A stretch of DNA of 64,000 nt from Fusarium oxysporum f. sp. lycopersici 4287. Lineage: Eukaryota; Ascomycota; Sordariomycetes; Hypocreales; Nectriaceae. Position numbers and translations under genes: made by a program. The DNA lies in contig NC_030991.1 of assembly GCF_000149955.1 (NCBI RefSeq), positions 475,295-539,294 of the forward strand, read 5' to 3'. The notes below the pieces were generated by a model. That model had not been told where the DNA came from, made no database searches, and saw only the letters and a list, made by a program, of their open reading frames with translations. Every line of letters starts with the position of its first letter. Position 1 is the stretch's first letter. Below are positions 1 to 10,774 of the stretch, in pieces.

Positions 1-618
1 TTCCCCTATGCCACAAGGTTAAGATAGGTGTTCAGACGAGCAACCTACCAGTTTCAAGGTGCTAGGGGTCGTCAAGAATATAACTTCGTAGCAACCAATA
101 GTAGGGAGGAATGTTACAAAAGCAGAAAGGGATAAAGTAGAGAAGCATCATGTCCTAATCAGGCTTAAGATAGGACAATAGCAGACAACCTCTCTACATA
201 AGAGGATGCATTACATGTAGATCTTCCATCGTTAGTGAGCGATCTTTTCTGTTTTTGTTCTTTCATTAATCAAATGACGTCACTAACCTCCAACACCGGG
301 GTCACCCGCAAATCCTTCACTTCAATGCACGTCGTGTGATCTCTTATCTATCGTCATGGCCTCGTACATGGCTTCTTTTGGCCGATGGCAGGTAAGACAC
401 GTGGCAGCATTCTGTCTCGGCTTGGAAAAGTCTTGGTGATATTTCTGATGCACCTTGAGAGCATGTCAAAATGGTAGTAGCCAAAGTCGCACCCATCCGG
501 CGCCGTCTAGGCGCACAAGACCAGTATGCTCGAGGCACAGCCCCCCCGTAAGTGGGCAAGCCGCACGGCGACTGACAGGTGGGCACCCGGATGCCCATTT
601 ATCCTAGGGCGCTTGGGC
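1..618. other. No gene seen; left flank of the Mutator-like element
   Basis: I see no convincing coding frame, RNA gene or repeat in this stretch. Short open frames on both strands lack a credible ATG context and have no recognisable protein features. The GC-rich part from about 540 to 618 runs directly into the terminal inverted repeat of the neighbouring element. Confidence 0.5.
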
Positions 619-710
619 GGGCGGTCAATAGGCGGACGGGTACCCGTCCTTCTAAAATGGGACGGGTCCCGTCCCAATTACCATATCTGGTATAGCTCAC
701 TCCGCTATCG
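619..710 (+). repeat. Left TIR of the MULE
   Basis: Inverted match to 3594-3686. It contains GGGACGGGTCCCGTCCC (reads the same on both strands) and a second palindrome ACGGGTACCCGT. The inner part (GATAGCGGA on the other strand) is also shared. Mismatches are scattered, mostly in the inner third. Confidence 0.85.
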
Positions 711-800
711 GTCTCCTTCTCGCGCCATCTCGAATGTCGCGTTCTACTGCACTCGCTGCTAATCGTGTCGAGATTACGGGCTAACGACGACTGCTTCGCT

Positions 801-3440
801 ATGAACGTCAAGCAATCTCAAAGTCCGACACCGTTTCCTGGCGACTGTCTCCCTCCTGAAGGCGAGTATGAGTCACGGGAGGCGCTATTCGAGACAATCA
901 ACGCCTGGGCAGCGACCAGGGGCTATGCGTTCATAACTGGAAGGTCAACCAAGGAGAAAACCGGCGGGAGGACGATCACGTACATGTGTGATCGTCGCCG
1001 TAACCATCCAATCGTTTCCAGAGAATGCCAACGTAAGACGACAACTCGAACAACAGGCTGCGAGTTCTCTGTACTGGCGAAGGAAAATAATGATAGAAGT
1101 ACCTGGACTCTGCGGCACCGTTCTGACAGCCGATTCTCACTACATAACCATGAACCAAGCCAAGACACCACCGCCCACCCAGTACTTCGAACACTGTCTA
1201 AGGAGCACCTGTCTCAACTGACTGGCCTTGCCAACGCTGGGATAGCCCCTAAAGAAATTAGAACGTACATGCGGCAGAACACCGACACGATAGCAACACA
1301 ACAGGACATCTACAATCGTATTGCAGATGCTAGACGAGAAGTGTGTCAAGGACAAAGCAGCATTAACGCACTTGCTGATCAGCTGTTTAGAGAAGGATTT
1401 TGGAGTCAATTTCAAACCGGTCCAGACGGTCGAGTCAAAGCTGTTCTATTTGCGCATCCCGAGTCAGTGGCATACCTACAGGCATATCCGCATGTCTTAA
1501 TCTTAGACTGTACATATAAAACCAACAAATACGGCATGCCACTTTTGGACTTGATCGGTGTCGACTCTTGTCAACGTTCGTTCTGTGTCGCGTTCGCTTT
1601 CCTGAGTGGGGAATGTGAAGAAGACTATTTTTGGGCGTTAGATCGATTCCGATCGTTGTGCGAAACCCACAGGATTAGGCATCCCTCTGTCATCTTGACT
1701 GATCGCTGCCTAGCATGTATGAATGCTGTCGATACTTGCTTCCCATCGTCAAGGCCGCTGCTATGTCTCTGGCATGCTAACAAGGCAGTTGTCCGCTACT
1801 GTCAGCCAAGATTTACGCGCCAGACTCAAGGGGACAACCCGGGAATAGAGGCTTGGAATGAGTTTTACGGCCATTGGCATTCGATCATCAAGTCACCGAA
1901 TGAACAAACTTTCCACGAACGAGTGTCCGAGTTTGAGAAGAAATATCTCCCGGACTATATCGAAGAAGTCAGATAAATCAAGACAAACTGGCTTGACCAA
2001 TACAAAGAGAAGCTGGTGAAGGCGTGGGTCAATCAACACCCCCACTTTGACAACGTCGTTACTTCAAGGGTTGAAGGCATACACTGGCTGCTTAAGAGCC
2101 ACCTCAAAGTATCTACATTGGACCTATTCGAAGCTTGGCGATCGATCAAGCATGCACTACTGAATCAACTGGCGGAGCTGAAGTCGAACCAAGCCAAGCA
2201 GAAGATCAGGACCCCTATTGAACTCTCCAGTACCCTCTATGGTGCAGTACGTGGTTGGGTGTCTCATGAAGCTTTGCGAAAAGTTGAGCAGCAACGAAAG
2301 CTTTTATTGCATGAAGACTCTGCTCCCATGTCAGCCTGTACTGGTTCTTTCTCACGATCACAAGGGCTACCCTGTGCTCACAAGCTGAAGGGTTTATTAG
2401 TTCGAGACCAGGCACTACAACTCGAAGATTTCCATCCGCACTGGCACTTGACTCGGAAAGATAATCGGCGACCCCTCTTAGAACCCCGCCAGCGAGTTGA
2501 TCCAGTGGCTGCGAGTTCGTCTTTGCCGTTATCTAGTGTGAGAAGAGAACTTAGTGGTTTCGAAGTCATCGAAAACGCAAGGCCGATACGAAACCCTCCT
2601 TTGTGCAGCAAATGTCATATACTAGGTCACACAAGGAACTTGAAGGAGTGTCCAATACGATACTTAGAACTAAGAGCATTGCCAGTCGTATCTTCAGACC
2701 AGCCGCAGACGTATTCAGAAAACTTTCAGTGGATACCCTTTGCGGTCCCGGAGGAGCCAAGGCCACCAGCGATGGAAACGCTCGACGAAATACAGTGGCA
2801 ACCAATCACGACTTTGGAAAATTTCGAGTTTGAGCCTGAATTAACTTGTCAAGATCTGCCATGCCAGTTGACCATCGAAACAGAGCAGGTGGACCGACAC
2901 ATAACGACTCCAGAACCTCGGCATCTATCACCTGCACCATCTATGTATACACCGCCGGTGTCTTCACAGTTAACTTCGGGAGACCCAGCTTCAGACCCAA
3001 CTACACATCTAAGGTATGACGATCCACGAGCCATCCACCAGAGATACGTCAAGTCAAGAGAGGACTGGTATAAGGCTCAACCCCCGGGAACCTGGCTTGG
3101 TAATCGCCAGTATCGAAAAGCAATGGGCTTGCCTTTAGGATACCCAAAAGCAAGCTACAGCTGGTGCCTTGATTATAAGCAGATGGGGAGGTACTGCAAA
3201 ACCTCGACGGGTCTGAGAGAGTGGACTAAAGAAGAGATGATGGCTTACTTAGACTGGGACAAAGCAGAGACTGATCGCATGGAAGCACGAGTAGCTGAGG
3301 AGACCGAGAACGGACGACTGTTTACAAGCAGAAGAGGCATGGGCGAGCTTTGGGAGATGGCTCAGCGAGATATCGATGAACAAGAAGCCTTGTATTCTGC
3401 CGCGGAACAGGAAGAAAGTTGTATTGTAGTTCAGCCGTAG
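801..3440 (+). pseudogene. MULE transposase, one in-frame stop
   Basis: Start is the first ATG in frame (801). The frame runs to TAA at 1974-1976, then continues in the same frame without further interruption to 3440, giving about 391 plus 487 residues. The N-terminus resembles the FAR1 DNA-binding fold, with the run INAWAATRGYAFITGRS followed by Cys/His residues. The MULE catalytic core follows, with DCTYKTNKYGMPLL and a later VILTDRCLACMNAV region and CLWHANK. Downstream of the stop are a SWIM-like zinc motif (GLPCAHKL) and a zinc knuckle (CSKCHILGHTRNLKECP). The stop sits in a region normally present in these transposases (the residues just after it, NWLDQYKEKLVKAW, look conserved), so the simplest reading is a single nonsense mutation. 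Readthrough or an unseen intron is less likely. The copy is probably non-autonomous but mobilisable. Confidence 0.85.
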
Positions 3441-3593
3441 TTCTAGTAGAGTTTATTAGAGTGGATGTATCACTTGAATACATCAAGGCTGTTCAAATCA
3501 AAGTCATCGACTTGCTTTGAAAAAAACATAGCAGGTTAATGGGACTTCAAGTAAAACCACTCGAGATAGTGGAATTGCACAGCGGGAGGCAAT

Positions 3594-3686
3594 CCGATAG
3601 CGGAGAGGGCTAGACTGAATATGGCAATTGGGACGGGACCCGTCCCATTTTAGAAGGACGGGTACCCGTCCGCCTATTAGCCGCCC
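3594..3686 (+). repeat. Right TIR of the MULE
   Basis: Reverse complement of 619-710 with scattered mismatches. It ends at ...TTAGCCGCCC. No matching direct repeat could be identified outside the two TIRs. Confidence 0.85.
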
Positions 3687-3929
3687 AATCTAAAGGCAAG
3701 ATGTCGCAGGGTAGGCATCAGTAATCTAGCTATGCTTTAAGTAACTCTGCGGGATGGAATACCCCGCACAAGAGATAACTTAAGACATCAATCAACACAT
3801 TTGCTGCTGCTCATCATATTCACTCTAACCCTTTAAGCACGCTCAGTGCGACACGTAGTGATAAGTTTGTAACGCTTGAGGTAAAGGGTAAACACGGTTC
3901 ACCTACGTCACGTGTGTTGGCGTGGCCCG

Positions 3930-4133
3930 CTAACCAGCCAGGTTCCGGGTAAGCTGTGAAAGCGCGGTTCAGTCTGGCAGCATGGACCTTGGATCTCATA
4001 TCACGTATCAGATATATCAAATGTTATTTCAAATCCAGGATTTTAAATTTGTTTGATTGAAATAAGATTTTGGCATACTTGATTGATTTGTTTGGCAATT
4101 TGTTTGATTGGATTTGATCTGTAGGCTGCGCTG
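3930..4133 (-). mobile_element. Solo 5' end of a hAT element (same family as 20227-23318)
   Basis: The reverse complement of this stretch matches the first ~205 bp of the hAT at 20227, starting with CAGCGCAGCC at 4133 and running through the AT-rich subterminal region and the CCATGCTGCCAGAC block, at roughly 90% by eye. The rest of the element is absent. It is therefore a truncated, inverted relic and proof that the family has moved more than once here. No target duplication can be assessed because only one end remains. Confidence 0.85.
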
Positions 4134-4475
4134 AGCCAAGCACCAAAGTGTTCGGCGAAGTGGGGCGCTGCGGATTAATATTTAGGGCGCTTCGGCTGTC
4201 GGCCAAACCCCGGCATGGCTGCTGTTGGATAGCGGCTAAAACTGAGTAGGGGTAGAACCTGAACCTGAAGCCAATGATTCACCACCGGGCCGTGACCTTC
4301 GAGGCCAAATGCCGACGATACGGTTCATCTAAGCTCCACAATCGGCTAATGCCCAAAATGCACAATTAACAGTTAATCATGATACTATCTCTCGAAATTT
4401 AGTGGAAATCTACCTCGGCTCTCCATCGCGATACCGCCAAACATCCTTTCTCTGATCCATAAACTAAGCCGCACG
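4134..4475. other. Upstream region of the chromodomain gene
   Basis: No gene or repeat recognised. It lies between the solo hAT end and the ATG of the chromodomain gene and presumably holds that gene's promoter. I see no clear TATA element. Confidence 0.4.
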
Positions 4476-5408
4476 ATGGCCAGAAAGAGAACGGGAAGGG
4501 GCCAGTCGCGCTTCGACCAGCTCTCACGCATTTTCAAGGCAAAGGCGATTACAGATAGTGCCTTAACCCAAAAGCAATCGAATTTCAGGGGCAAACGTAG
4601 CTTTCCTACCGATGTCAGCCCCCTTCTGGTGTTAGCGTCCTTAAATGCAACCGAGTCTGCCATTTCCCATTTTATGATACAGAGGATAGACGAGCAGACT
4701 GAGGCTGCGCGCGATATGTCAATGCGAGGCGAGTCGACAGAGGTTGCCCAGCCCTCAAGATTCGGCCCTGACGTCACTTGCTTTGCGCTGAGGCACCATA
4801 ACCTCAACGGTGGAGTTCAGTCGATGTTGAAGGGCGAGATAGAGGGCGCAATGGACCGCAAGCATTTAGAAAGCAAGAAACAACAAACGAATTTAGTTAA
4901 GCGAAAGGACCCAACCAAGCCAGAGGGTCTGGGGGAGCCAGTTGACGCAGGCAATACAGCTGAACTGGCTGAGTCCGAGGAGCAACGAGATGATGCAGAA
5001 GAGCCGAGATACGAAGTCGAAGAAATCATCAGTCACCGCATCCAAAACAAAACCGAGATCGAGCTCGAGGCCAGATGGAATGGCTGCTCCAAGCCCACAT
5101 TTGTCGATGAGCGTACAATTCAACAAGACTACCCACTTGTGCTCTACGATTACTGGGAACTCAGGGGCGGCCGCGAAGAAGCAACAGGAATAAATTTGTT
5201 TCACGTTTTTCAAATCCGCCGGTGGAAGGTCAAGGACGAGAAATTGCAATTACTGGTACAGTGGGTTGGATACCCACCTAAGGATTCAACATGGGAGCTT
5301 GCTTGGAGGGTGGAGAAATTTGCGACAGAGATGCATGGGGCATATTTAATGACCCACAGGGCTGCGAGATCTGCTTGGGAGAAAGAGGAAAGTAAGACGC
5401 AGATTTGA
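4476..5408 (+). CDS. Protein with two C-terminal chromodomains
   Basis: Single uninterrupted 310-codon frame from an ATG. Residues 1-150 are basic and polar with no recognised domain. Residues 150-176 are acidic. A first chromodomain-like segment spans about 177-237 (begins RYEVEEIISHR, has ARWNGCSKPTFVDERTI), and a second spans about 243-293 (FHVFQIRRWK, then LLVQWVGYPPKDSTWELAW). Chromodomains bind methylated histone tails; in fungi they occur in HP1-like proteins and at the C-terminus of chromovirus integrases. No integrase or reverse transcriptase sequence surrounds it, so a captured integrase tail is possible but not shown. It is one of the few intact frames among the transposons. A nuclear, chromatin-linked role is inferred from the domains only. 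Confidence 0.8.
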   Translation: MARKRTGRGQSRFDQLSRIFKAKAITDSALTQKQSNFRGKRSFPTDVSPLLVLASLNATESAISHFMIQRIDEQTEAARDMSMRGESTEVAQPSRFGPDVTCFALRHHNLNGGVQSMLKGEIEGAMDRKHLESKKQQTNLVKRKDPTKPEGLGEPVDAGNTAELAESEEQRDDAEEPRYEVEEIISHRIQNKTEIELEARWNGCSKPTFVDERTIQQDYPLVLYDYWELRGGREEATGINLFHVFQIRRWKVKDEKLQLLVQWVGYPPKDSTWELAWRVEKFATEMHGAYLMTHRAARSAWEKEESKTQI

Positions 5409-5591
5409 GGTACCTGCTGTTTGGTAGCCATGATCCTTGCGTAGATATCATACTTACGTTATAGGAAGTTAGTGGCATTGTACAATACCAAACAGTAGGA
5501 CAGCAAATGTCGCCTGAGAATTGCAACTAGGCAAGCCCCCATCGATAAAAGTTAAGCCAGTCTGTTGGCTACGTCACACTTCACTTAAAAG
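5409..5591. other. Short intergenic stretch
   Basis: Nothing recognised between the chromodomain gene and the ankyrin remnant. Confidence 0.4.
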
Positions 5592-5909
5592 GGCCTCAAG
5601 ATCATTAGCATTGGATGGGTTGCAGCTTGCCAGGTCGTTCCCACGAGAGGAGTTCGGCCATCTGTATCAGCGGTATTGACGGCAGGCCCCTTCGAGGAGA
5701 AGTTCGACAATTTCAGGGAATCTTTCGCAGGCAGCCAAGTGCAAAACGGTTGTACCCGAAGGACGAGGAAATAAGGTTGCATCCGTTTGTTCCCCATACC
5801 CCCAAGAAAGATTGTAGGATTGAACCCCGTTCAAAAAGAGACCTCGTAATTGAGTACCAGTATTGTTGTCAAGGAATCGGCGAACAATTTCGAAGTGGTC
5901 CTGCACCAT
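5592..5909 (-). pseudogene. Ankyrin-repeat gene fragment, frameshifted
   Basis: On the minus strand from about 5909, one frame encodes a piece with the ankyrin signature GTTVLHLAACERFPEIVELLL. It then switches to a second frame that supplies the start of the next repeat (VNTADTDGRTPL) near 5695. The frame change falls between the end of one repeat and the start of the next, so this is a small indel in a former multi-repeat protein. Neither the N- nor the C-terminus of a full gene is present. Ankyrin repeats mediate protein binding, and nothing more specific can be said. Confidence 0.7.
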
Positions 5910-6040
5910 GAAGCTGACAGTGAAGGCGATTTCTAGGGCTTAGTCTCCTCCCAGATCTACGCACCGCGGCTTAGCATCAATGGCTTTTTGGAACCTCACT
6001 CTTAATGCATCGATCACTTTATCCGTGTTAAAGCAAAAAC

Positions 6041-6308
6041 GGTTTGATTGTATTGTTGTTTTTTTCCAAGTTCCATGTGTCTGAGAGGAGCAGGGCTGCC
6101 GTCAGATCAGACTAGCAATCAGTTCAATCAGTTCAAATCAGATATTGAATTTTATCAGCTCAATCAACTCAGATCCAGACGTCTATCCTGTTGAAACAGT
6201 TTGGCTAAGGTGGTCCGACCTACTGGTGGCTGGGATGTGGATACTATGTAAGGAGCTGTGCTCCTCTCAGACATATGGAACTTAGAACTAACAACAACAC
6301 AATGAACC
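6041..6308. repeat. ~50-bp inverted repeat trapping a hAT end
   Basis: Arms 6041-6092 and 6259-6308 are inverted copies (shared core AGTTCCAT.TGTCTGAGAGGAGCA). The left arm abuts the 5' TIR of the hAT at 6091, and the right arm lies inside the hAT's 5' region. The loop holds ~85 bp of hAT terminal sequence and ~80 bp of unrelated sequence. It could be a MITE-like element or a product of aberrant transposition or repair. Confidence 0.75.
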
Positions 6309-6655
6309 TATTCGTTTTATCATATCCATCTGATATATCTGATATTTCTCGAAAAGCGAGCGGCTACCCTAGAACTGCCGGATCATCTATTTGTTCCGGC
6401 TCCGCAGAGGGAAGCTCTTTCTAAGAAGTAACGGAGTCACAGGGGTCAGCCGAGCTGATTGGCCCTGGACCCTTGCTCGCCTGGGTCTTGGCTAGAGGCA
6501 AATCAAAAGGCAGATTACCTCCTTTTCCTACCTTTCGCTCTAGTTCAGCATAGCCTTAGCCAGACAAACAAATCCACCCCTGGATCGTCAGAAACGTATC
6601 TTGGCTGTTCAATTTCAAGCCATCCACATCTGCTGCTCATGGCTTATGGCATATA
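6309..6655 (+). other. 5' untranslated part of the hAT
   Basis: It contains GATATATCTGATAT-like AT-rich sequence comparable to the subterminal region of the hAT at 20227. No separate gene is supported. Confidence 0.5.
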
Positions 6656-9310
6656 ATGTCCGAGACCGCTTTGAAAGGCAGCCTTGCCAGCAGCCCGTCG
6701 CCATCGCCGCCACCCACGTTTCCTTGTCTTGGGTCCCGACCCAAGAGCATTGCCAAGCAGTATGATGAAGCTTTAGCTTTGGCCTCGACTGCCGATTCTT
6801 CTGTTGACGACCTTTACAAAATTACCTGGGGCCAACGGCGTTTCGTCATTGCAAGCCTCTTAGGTAGGAGGAAGAGCAGAGGCCGGCGAAGTTGGATAGG
6901 AAGCCATGGCTGGTTCCTGACAGAATTGAAGAGAGACAATACATCTAGCGGAGATATCTGGTGTTGCTGGCTCTGTGATGATAAAGGCGCGCCGCGGTTT
7001 TTTAATGCTCAGTCGACATCCTCGGCACAAGCTCACCTTTACAAGTTAGCGCTCCTTCCCATTTCCAGGCTATCACTTACGGTTTCAGAGCTCACAGGAT
7101 CACCGAGACCTTCGAAGCGGGCTCACCTGGCGATTCGTCGGTTCTCGATCTTCAAAAAAGCGCATCCAAGAAACGCCCAGCCCCTTCTTCCCTAGTTCTT
7201 CCCCGAGCGAAGATGGCACGGATCAGAGAACTCTCAGTTGGCTATATTGTTGATTCCAATCCTCCCTTTACTACTTTTGAGAGTACCTACCTACAGGAGC
7301 TGTTCCATCAGTTGGACTCTGATCTTCATATCCAGATACCCTGGGGTCGAACTACAGCAAAGAAAGACCTAGAGGACATACTCTCATTGAAGAAAGCGGC
7401 CGTCAAGGAGGAACTTGACGAGGCTGTTACACAGATACATATCAGCTTCGACCTCTGGACCTCTCCGAACAGACTAACTTTCATTTCGATCTTTGGTCAC
7501 TTCATTGATCGGAGCAACTTATACCAAAGCCCGCTACTGGCTTTCAGGAGGCAGATCGGGTTTTGCTGGCGAGAATCTCGCATACACTGTAAGAAATGTT
7601 GTCCGTGATTGGGGGATTGATCGCAAGATTGGGGTCTCGATCTGTGACAATGCAGCTAGCAATGACGTTTGCTTGCGAAACTTCTACACGAACCTCGATG
7701 CCTCGATAACTCGAGCGGATGCGGAGGCACGAAGGATGCGATGTTTCGGGCATATCTTAAACCTTGTTGCCCAAGCTTTCCTCTATGGCGACGATGCCAC
7801 TTCTTTTGAACTTCAATCTGAGGCTTATGGCATGCTGGAGCGGGTCGAGGAAGACCTCGAACACTGGCGAGCTAAGGGCCCAGTTGGGAAGCTTCATAAT
7901 ATCATCAAGTTCATCCGGGCCTCTCCGCAGCGCACTGAAGCATTCAAAGCACATGCTAGGGAGCAGGAAGAGGCAGACATTTATAAGCTTGCGGAAGAGT
8001 CAACAGCTGAGCTGGAAGTGATACAAAACAACGCTACGAGATGGAACTCGACCTACATGATGATCGAGCGCGCCTTGGTTAAGCTGTCTGAGCTCAATAG
8101 CTTCATCCAAGATTTAGGGCTGGAAGCAGATGCCTCAAAAAGGGTTCCCGCGGCCGATATCCTGACCTCCGATGACTGGAAGGTCCTTAGGGAAGTCAGT
8201 CATATCCTGGAGCCAATCTACAATATGACAATGAGAACACAAGGATGGGGTACAAGTGGAGGCCACGGCCGGCTCTGGGAGGTCATGACAGGGATGGAGT
8301 ATATTCTGGAACATTTAGAAGATTGGAAGCTTCTCTACGAGGATGAAACTGCGAATCATGCTACAGAGGAAAGACGTAGAGCTCAGGGGGAGGAGCTTGA
8401 ATCGGTTGCAGATACGAAGTCAATGTCTGCGCGGCTTTCTGTAGTCGGGCAAACTCGAGAGCGACCCTTGCGCCAGTCACAACTACCATCGCGACTCCAA
8501 GGGTTTGAGATCACGCCGTTACACCGCCGTCGCGAAACGGTTCTTTCGGCTTGTCCATCCACCAGCCCATTGTTTAACGAAGGTGCTCTTCCTGTACATT
8601 CTCGAGGAGACTACCTGCAGGACGATGCTCGCTCCGTAAGTAACATTGCCAGTATGGAGGGTCAAGAGCGTGCTAGTATCAGGGCAAGCATAAACGCTGC
8701 TTGGATTAAGCTGAACGAGTATTATACTCTTCTGGGGTGGTTGCCTCTGTTTGCGGCCTCTGTTGTTCTGAATCCGGACCTTGGCCTCCGGTGGTTGGAG
8801 ACTAATTGGACTTCCCCAGAGCAGCTACAATGGCTTCGGGATGAAAAGGATGGCATCAAAGCCTACTTTGAGCGTTGGTACTCGAAAAACGACGATGATG
8901 CTTCTGAGAGCATTTTGGCCACCTCGTTGACGCCCCGACCTGAGCAAAGTAGGTTTGAGCAGTGGATGAAAAGTCGGCAGCCTAAGCTCTCGGCAACAGG
9001 CAGTGAGCTTGAACGATACTATAGGCTCGAGCCGGAACAGGTAGATGACCCTGTTGTTTGGTGGATTGATCATAGCAATGCTTTTCCGCGTTTAAGTAGA
9101 TTTGCATTGGATGTCCTTGCAATCCCGGCCATGTCAACCGATTGTGAGAGAGCATTCAGTCTTGCGAAGCTTACAGTCATCTCACAGCGACATTCTCTGC
9201 TTGGATCGAGCATTGAGTCGGTCCAACTACTGAAGAACTGGATTAGGGGAGGGTGTGTTGGTCTGGGGGACCTTGATTGGGCAATAAGGCCAGTCAGAAC
9301 CCAGGGGTAG
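6656..9310 (+). pseudogene. hAT transposase with one intron and one frameshift
   Basis: Start ATG at 6656. A 44-nt GT-AG intron is inferred at 7045-7088: splicing joins CDDKGAPRFF...HLYK to AHRI and completes a BED-type zinc finger (CxxC then HLYKAH). The frame continues to about 7563, where it must shift to the frame ending at 9310. Comparison with the intact relative at 20625 places a small indel in the TTTTGCTGG run. Recognisable parts are the FDLWTSPNR core (about 7450), CDNAASND, the NNATRWNSTY motif and a C-terminal hAT dimerisation region (IPAMSTDCERAFSLAKLT). This copy is inactive unless complemented. Confidence 0.85.
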
Positions 9311-9357
9311 GATCCTGAGGCTGGGGATAGCTTCACGTGACCTATTATATATCAGGT

Positions 9358-9397
<40 letters not shown>
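9358..9397. repeat. (ATCA)10 microsatellite in the hAT 3' end
   Basis: Ten uninterrupted ATCA units lie between the transposase stop and the 3' TIR. The TIR-proximal sequence of this family is rich in ATCA and GATTT motifs, so the array probably grew from those. Confidence 0.95.
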
Positions 9398-9477
9398 GAT
9401 CAGATACAGAGGGCAAGCTATCAGTTCAGTTCAGATTTACGCCCTAATCTGATTTGATTGATCTGACGGCAGCCCTG

Positions 9478-9909
9478 TTGGCTACACTTGCACTCCGAAT
9501 CTTTGGAACCATAGCCAATTCAGTTCCCTCCGAGAGATTATTCTCAGCGGTTAACTTCCTCCACAGCAAGGCACGCAACAGGCTCACACCAGCCAACGCT
9601 GACAAATTGACGCTCATCTACATGAACGAACAGGTGCTAGAGAGGCCAACGCAGTCTCAGAATCAACCACTTGTTCATCACAATGAGGTTGATTCTACGG
9701 CGGTCAGCTGGGAAGATTTGGCAGAAGACGGTTGGCTTACTCTCGAAGATACATATATGGAAATCCATTGTGCGTCGAGTCTGGAAGTTGACGCTGTTAT
9801 CGGTGAGCTTACTCTCCAACCCGCCTCCGATGGGGAAGAGACAGTTGTGGACACATTTGAAGTCCAAGATGGGTCAGAGAGCGAAGGAACGGAGGAAATT
9901 TTGACCTAA
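9478..9909 (+). pseudogene. C-terminal stub of a second hAT transposase
   Basis: Reading begins directly at the hAT TIR boundary with LALRIFGTIANSVPSERLFS, followed by AVNFLHSKARNRLTPANADK and MNEQVL. This is the hAT C-terminal dimerisation block but is clearly a different family from the element it abuts. An acidic tail follows and the frame stops at 9907-9909. The N-terminal ~80% is absent. Either the first hAT inserted into this gene and the left part was then lost, or recombination joined the two. The sequence after the stop probably carries this element's own 3' end. Confidence 0.8.
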
Positions 9910-10048
9910 TTTGGCTTGGTTATTTGTATTATATGACCCTTGGGCAGCTTTATATATGGGGTAGTTATATTGTAATAAAAAGCGCGCTTTTTATTAGGAA
10001 TAAAATGCAGCTTAATACACATGTGTATTATGCACGTGCCCATCCCTA
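9910..10048 (+). mobile_element. Likely 3' terminus of the second hAT
   Basis: It contains two palindromes, AAAAAGCGCGCTTTTT (9977 onward) and AATACACATGTGTATTA, and ends with TGCACGTGCCCATCCCTAG. The complement (CTAGGGATGGGCACGTGCA) resembles a hAT-type terminal repeat. No matching left end is in the window, so the boundary is inferred. Confidence 0.5.
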
Positions 10049-10537
10049 GGCCCGACCGTTAGGCACAATACGGCACGTAGACAATCAGTTAGCGCCTATT
10101 TTAGGGGGTGCCAGGCAGCCTCACTGTTAGGGTTTTATTATGACCCTACTTTGTTCTCAACTGAACGGTTGACTACAATATGGCATGACCAAGACCTACT
10201 GACGCCTACACAACACGAAAAACCAAGCCAGCTTAAGTCGGTTTTCTTCCGCTTTTTCGCTGTCAGACCCTTCTGACCCATCTTCGTACTTAATTACAGT
10301 TGTTTCTTCGCCGTCAGAAGCGTATTGATGAGTTTACTCATCAATAACAGCCAGGGTTGGCGACCAATGGCGCAACGCCGCAATGATAGGCCTCGGCAGT
10401 GTTCCTGAGAGCCCTGGCAGCGAAGGGAAGACCAATAGCGCAATGTCGCATAATCTTTGCACTCCGCGTTCATTGCCTCGACGCCTGAGCCCAAACCCAG
10501 ATGACGAGTTGGTACGGACATCGTGTATAAGAGGAGC
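10049..10537. other. No gene supported
   Basis: Short open frames occur on both strands but none has a start context, a domain or codon character I trust. Confidence 0.4.
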
Positions 10538-10774
10538 ATGTCTTCGCCCCTACTTCATCTGTTGCCTCCCTCTTCATTCCACACCAAAACCCTCCGCGCA
10601 CCGATTGACGAAATCCCACTCTCTTCAGCCCAAATCTCTTTCTCAGTCCCGGAGGTCATCGTGGCTTTAGCCACGACCGTTCTGTCGCTCTTGGTCGCGT
10701 TTCTATCCTTCTTGGTAGCCAACACGAGCTTCCAACGGGCCCGGAACGACCGCCACTCGTCAACACGAGCTTAG
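10538..10774 (+). CDS. Small hypothetical protein with one membrane helix
   Basis: An ATG at 10538 opens a 78-codon frame. Residues about 37-60 form a strongly hydrophobic segment (VIVALATTVLSLLVAFLSFL), followed by a short basic tail (QRARNDRH). A single-span membrane protein is possible. I do not recognise a family, and the frame could be fortuitous. Confidence 0.3.
   Translation: MSSPLLHLLPPSSFHTKTLRAPIDEIPLSSAQISFSVPEVIVALATTVLSLLVAFLSFLVANTSFQRARNDRHSSTRA

Larger units (their letters stand above)
619..3686 (+). mobile_element. Mutator-like (MULE) DNA transposon with ~92-bp TIRs
   Basis: The two ends are long imperfect inverted repeats (619-710 and 3594-3686) that share the block GGGACGGGTCCCGTCCC and the ACGGGTACCCGT palindrome. 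A MULE-type transposase reading frame lies between them. Long TIRs plus a FAR1/MULE transposase are characteristic of fungal Hop-like MULEs. I could not find a convincing 8-11 bp target duplication, so the outer boundaries may be off by several bases or the flanks may have diverged. The element looks structurally complete, but its transposase carries a stop codon. Confidence 0.85.
6091..9477 (+). mobile_element. hAT DNA transposon, rearranged, no target duplication
   Basis: The ends are a perfect 19-bp inverted repeat, CAGGGCTGCCGTCAGATCA at 6091-6109 and its complement at 9459-9477. The 8 bases outside each end differ (GAGAGGAG on the left, TTGGCTAC on the right), so the expected 8-bp hAT duplication is missing. 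The 5' subterminal region is disturbed by an inverted repeat. The transposase is of the same type as the one at 20625-23192. The lack of a duplication suggests recombination between copies or a deletion beside the element. Confidence 0.85.
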
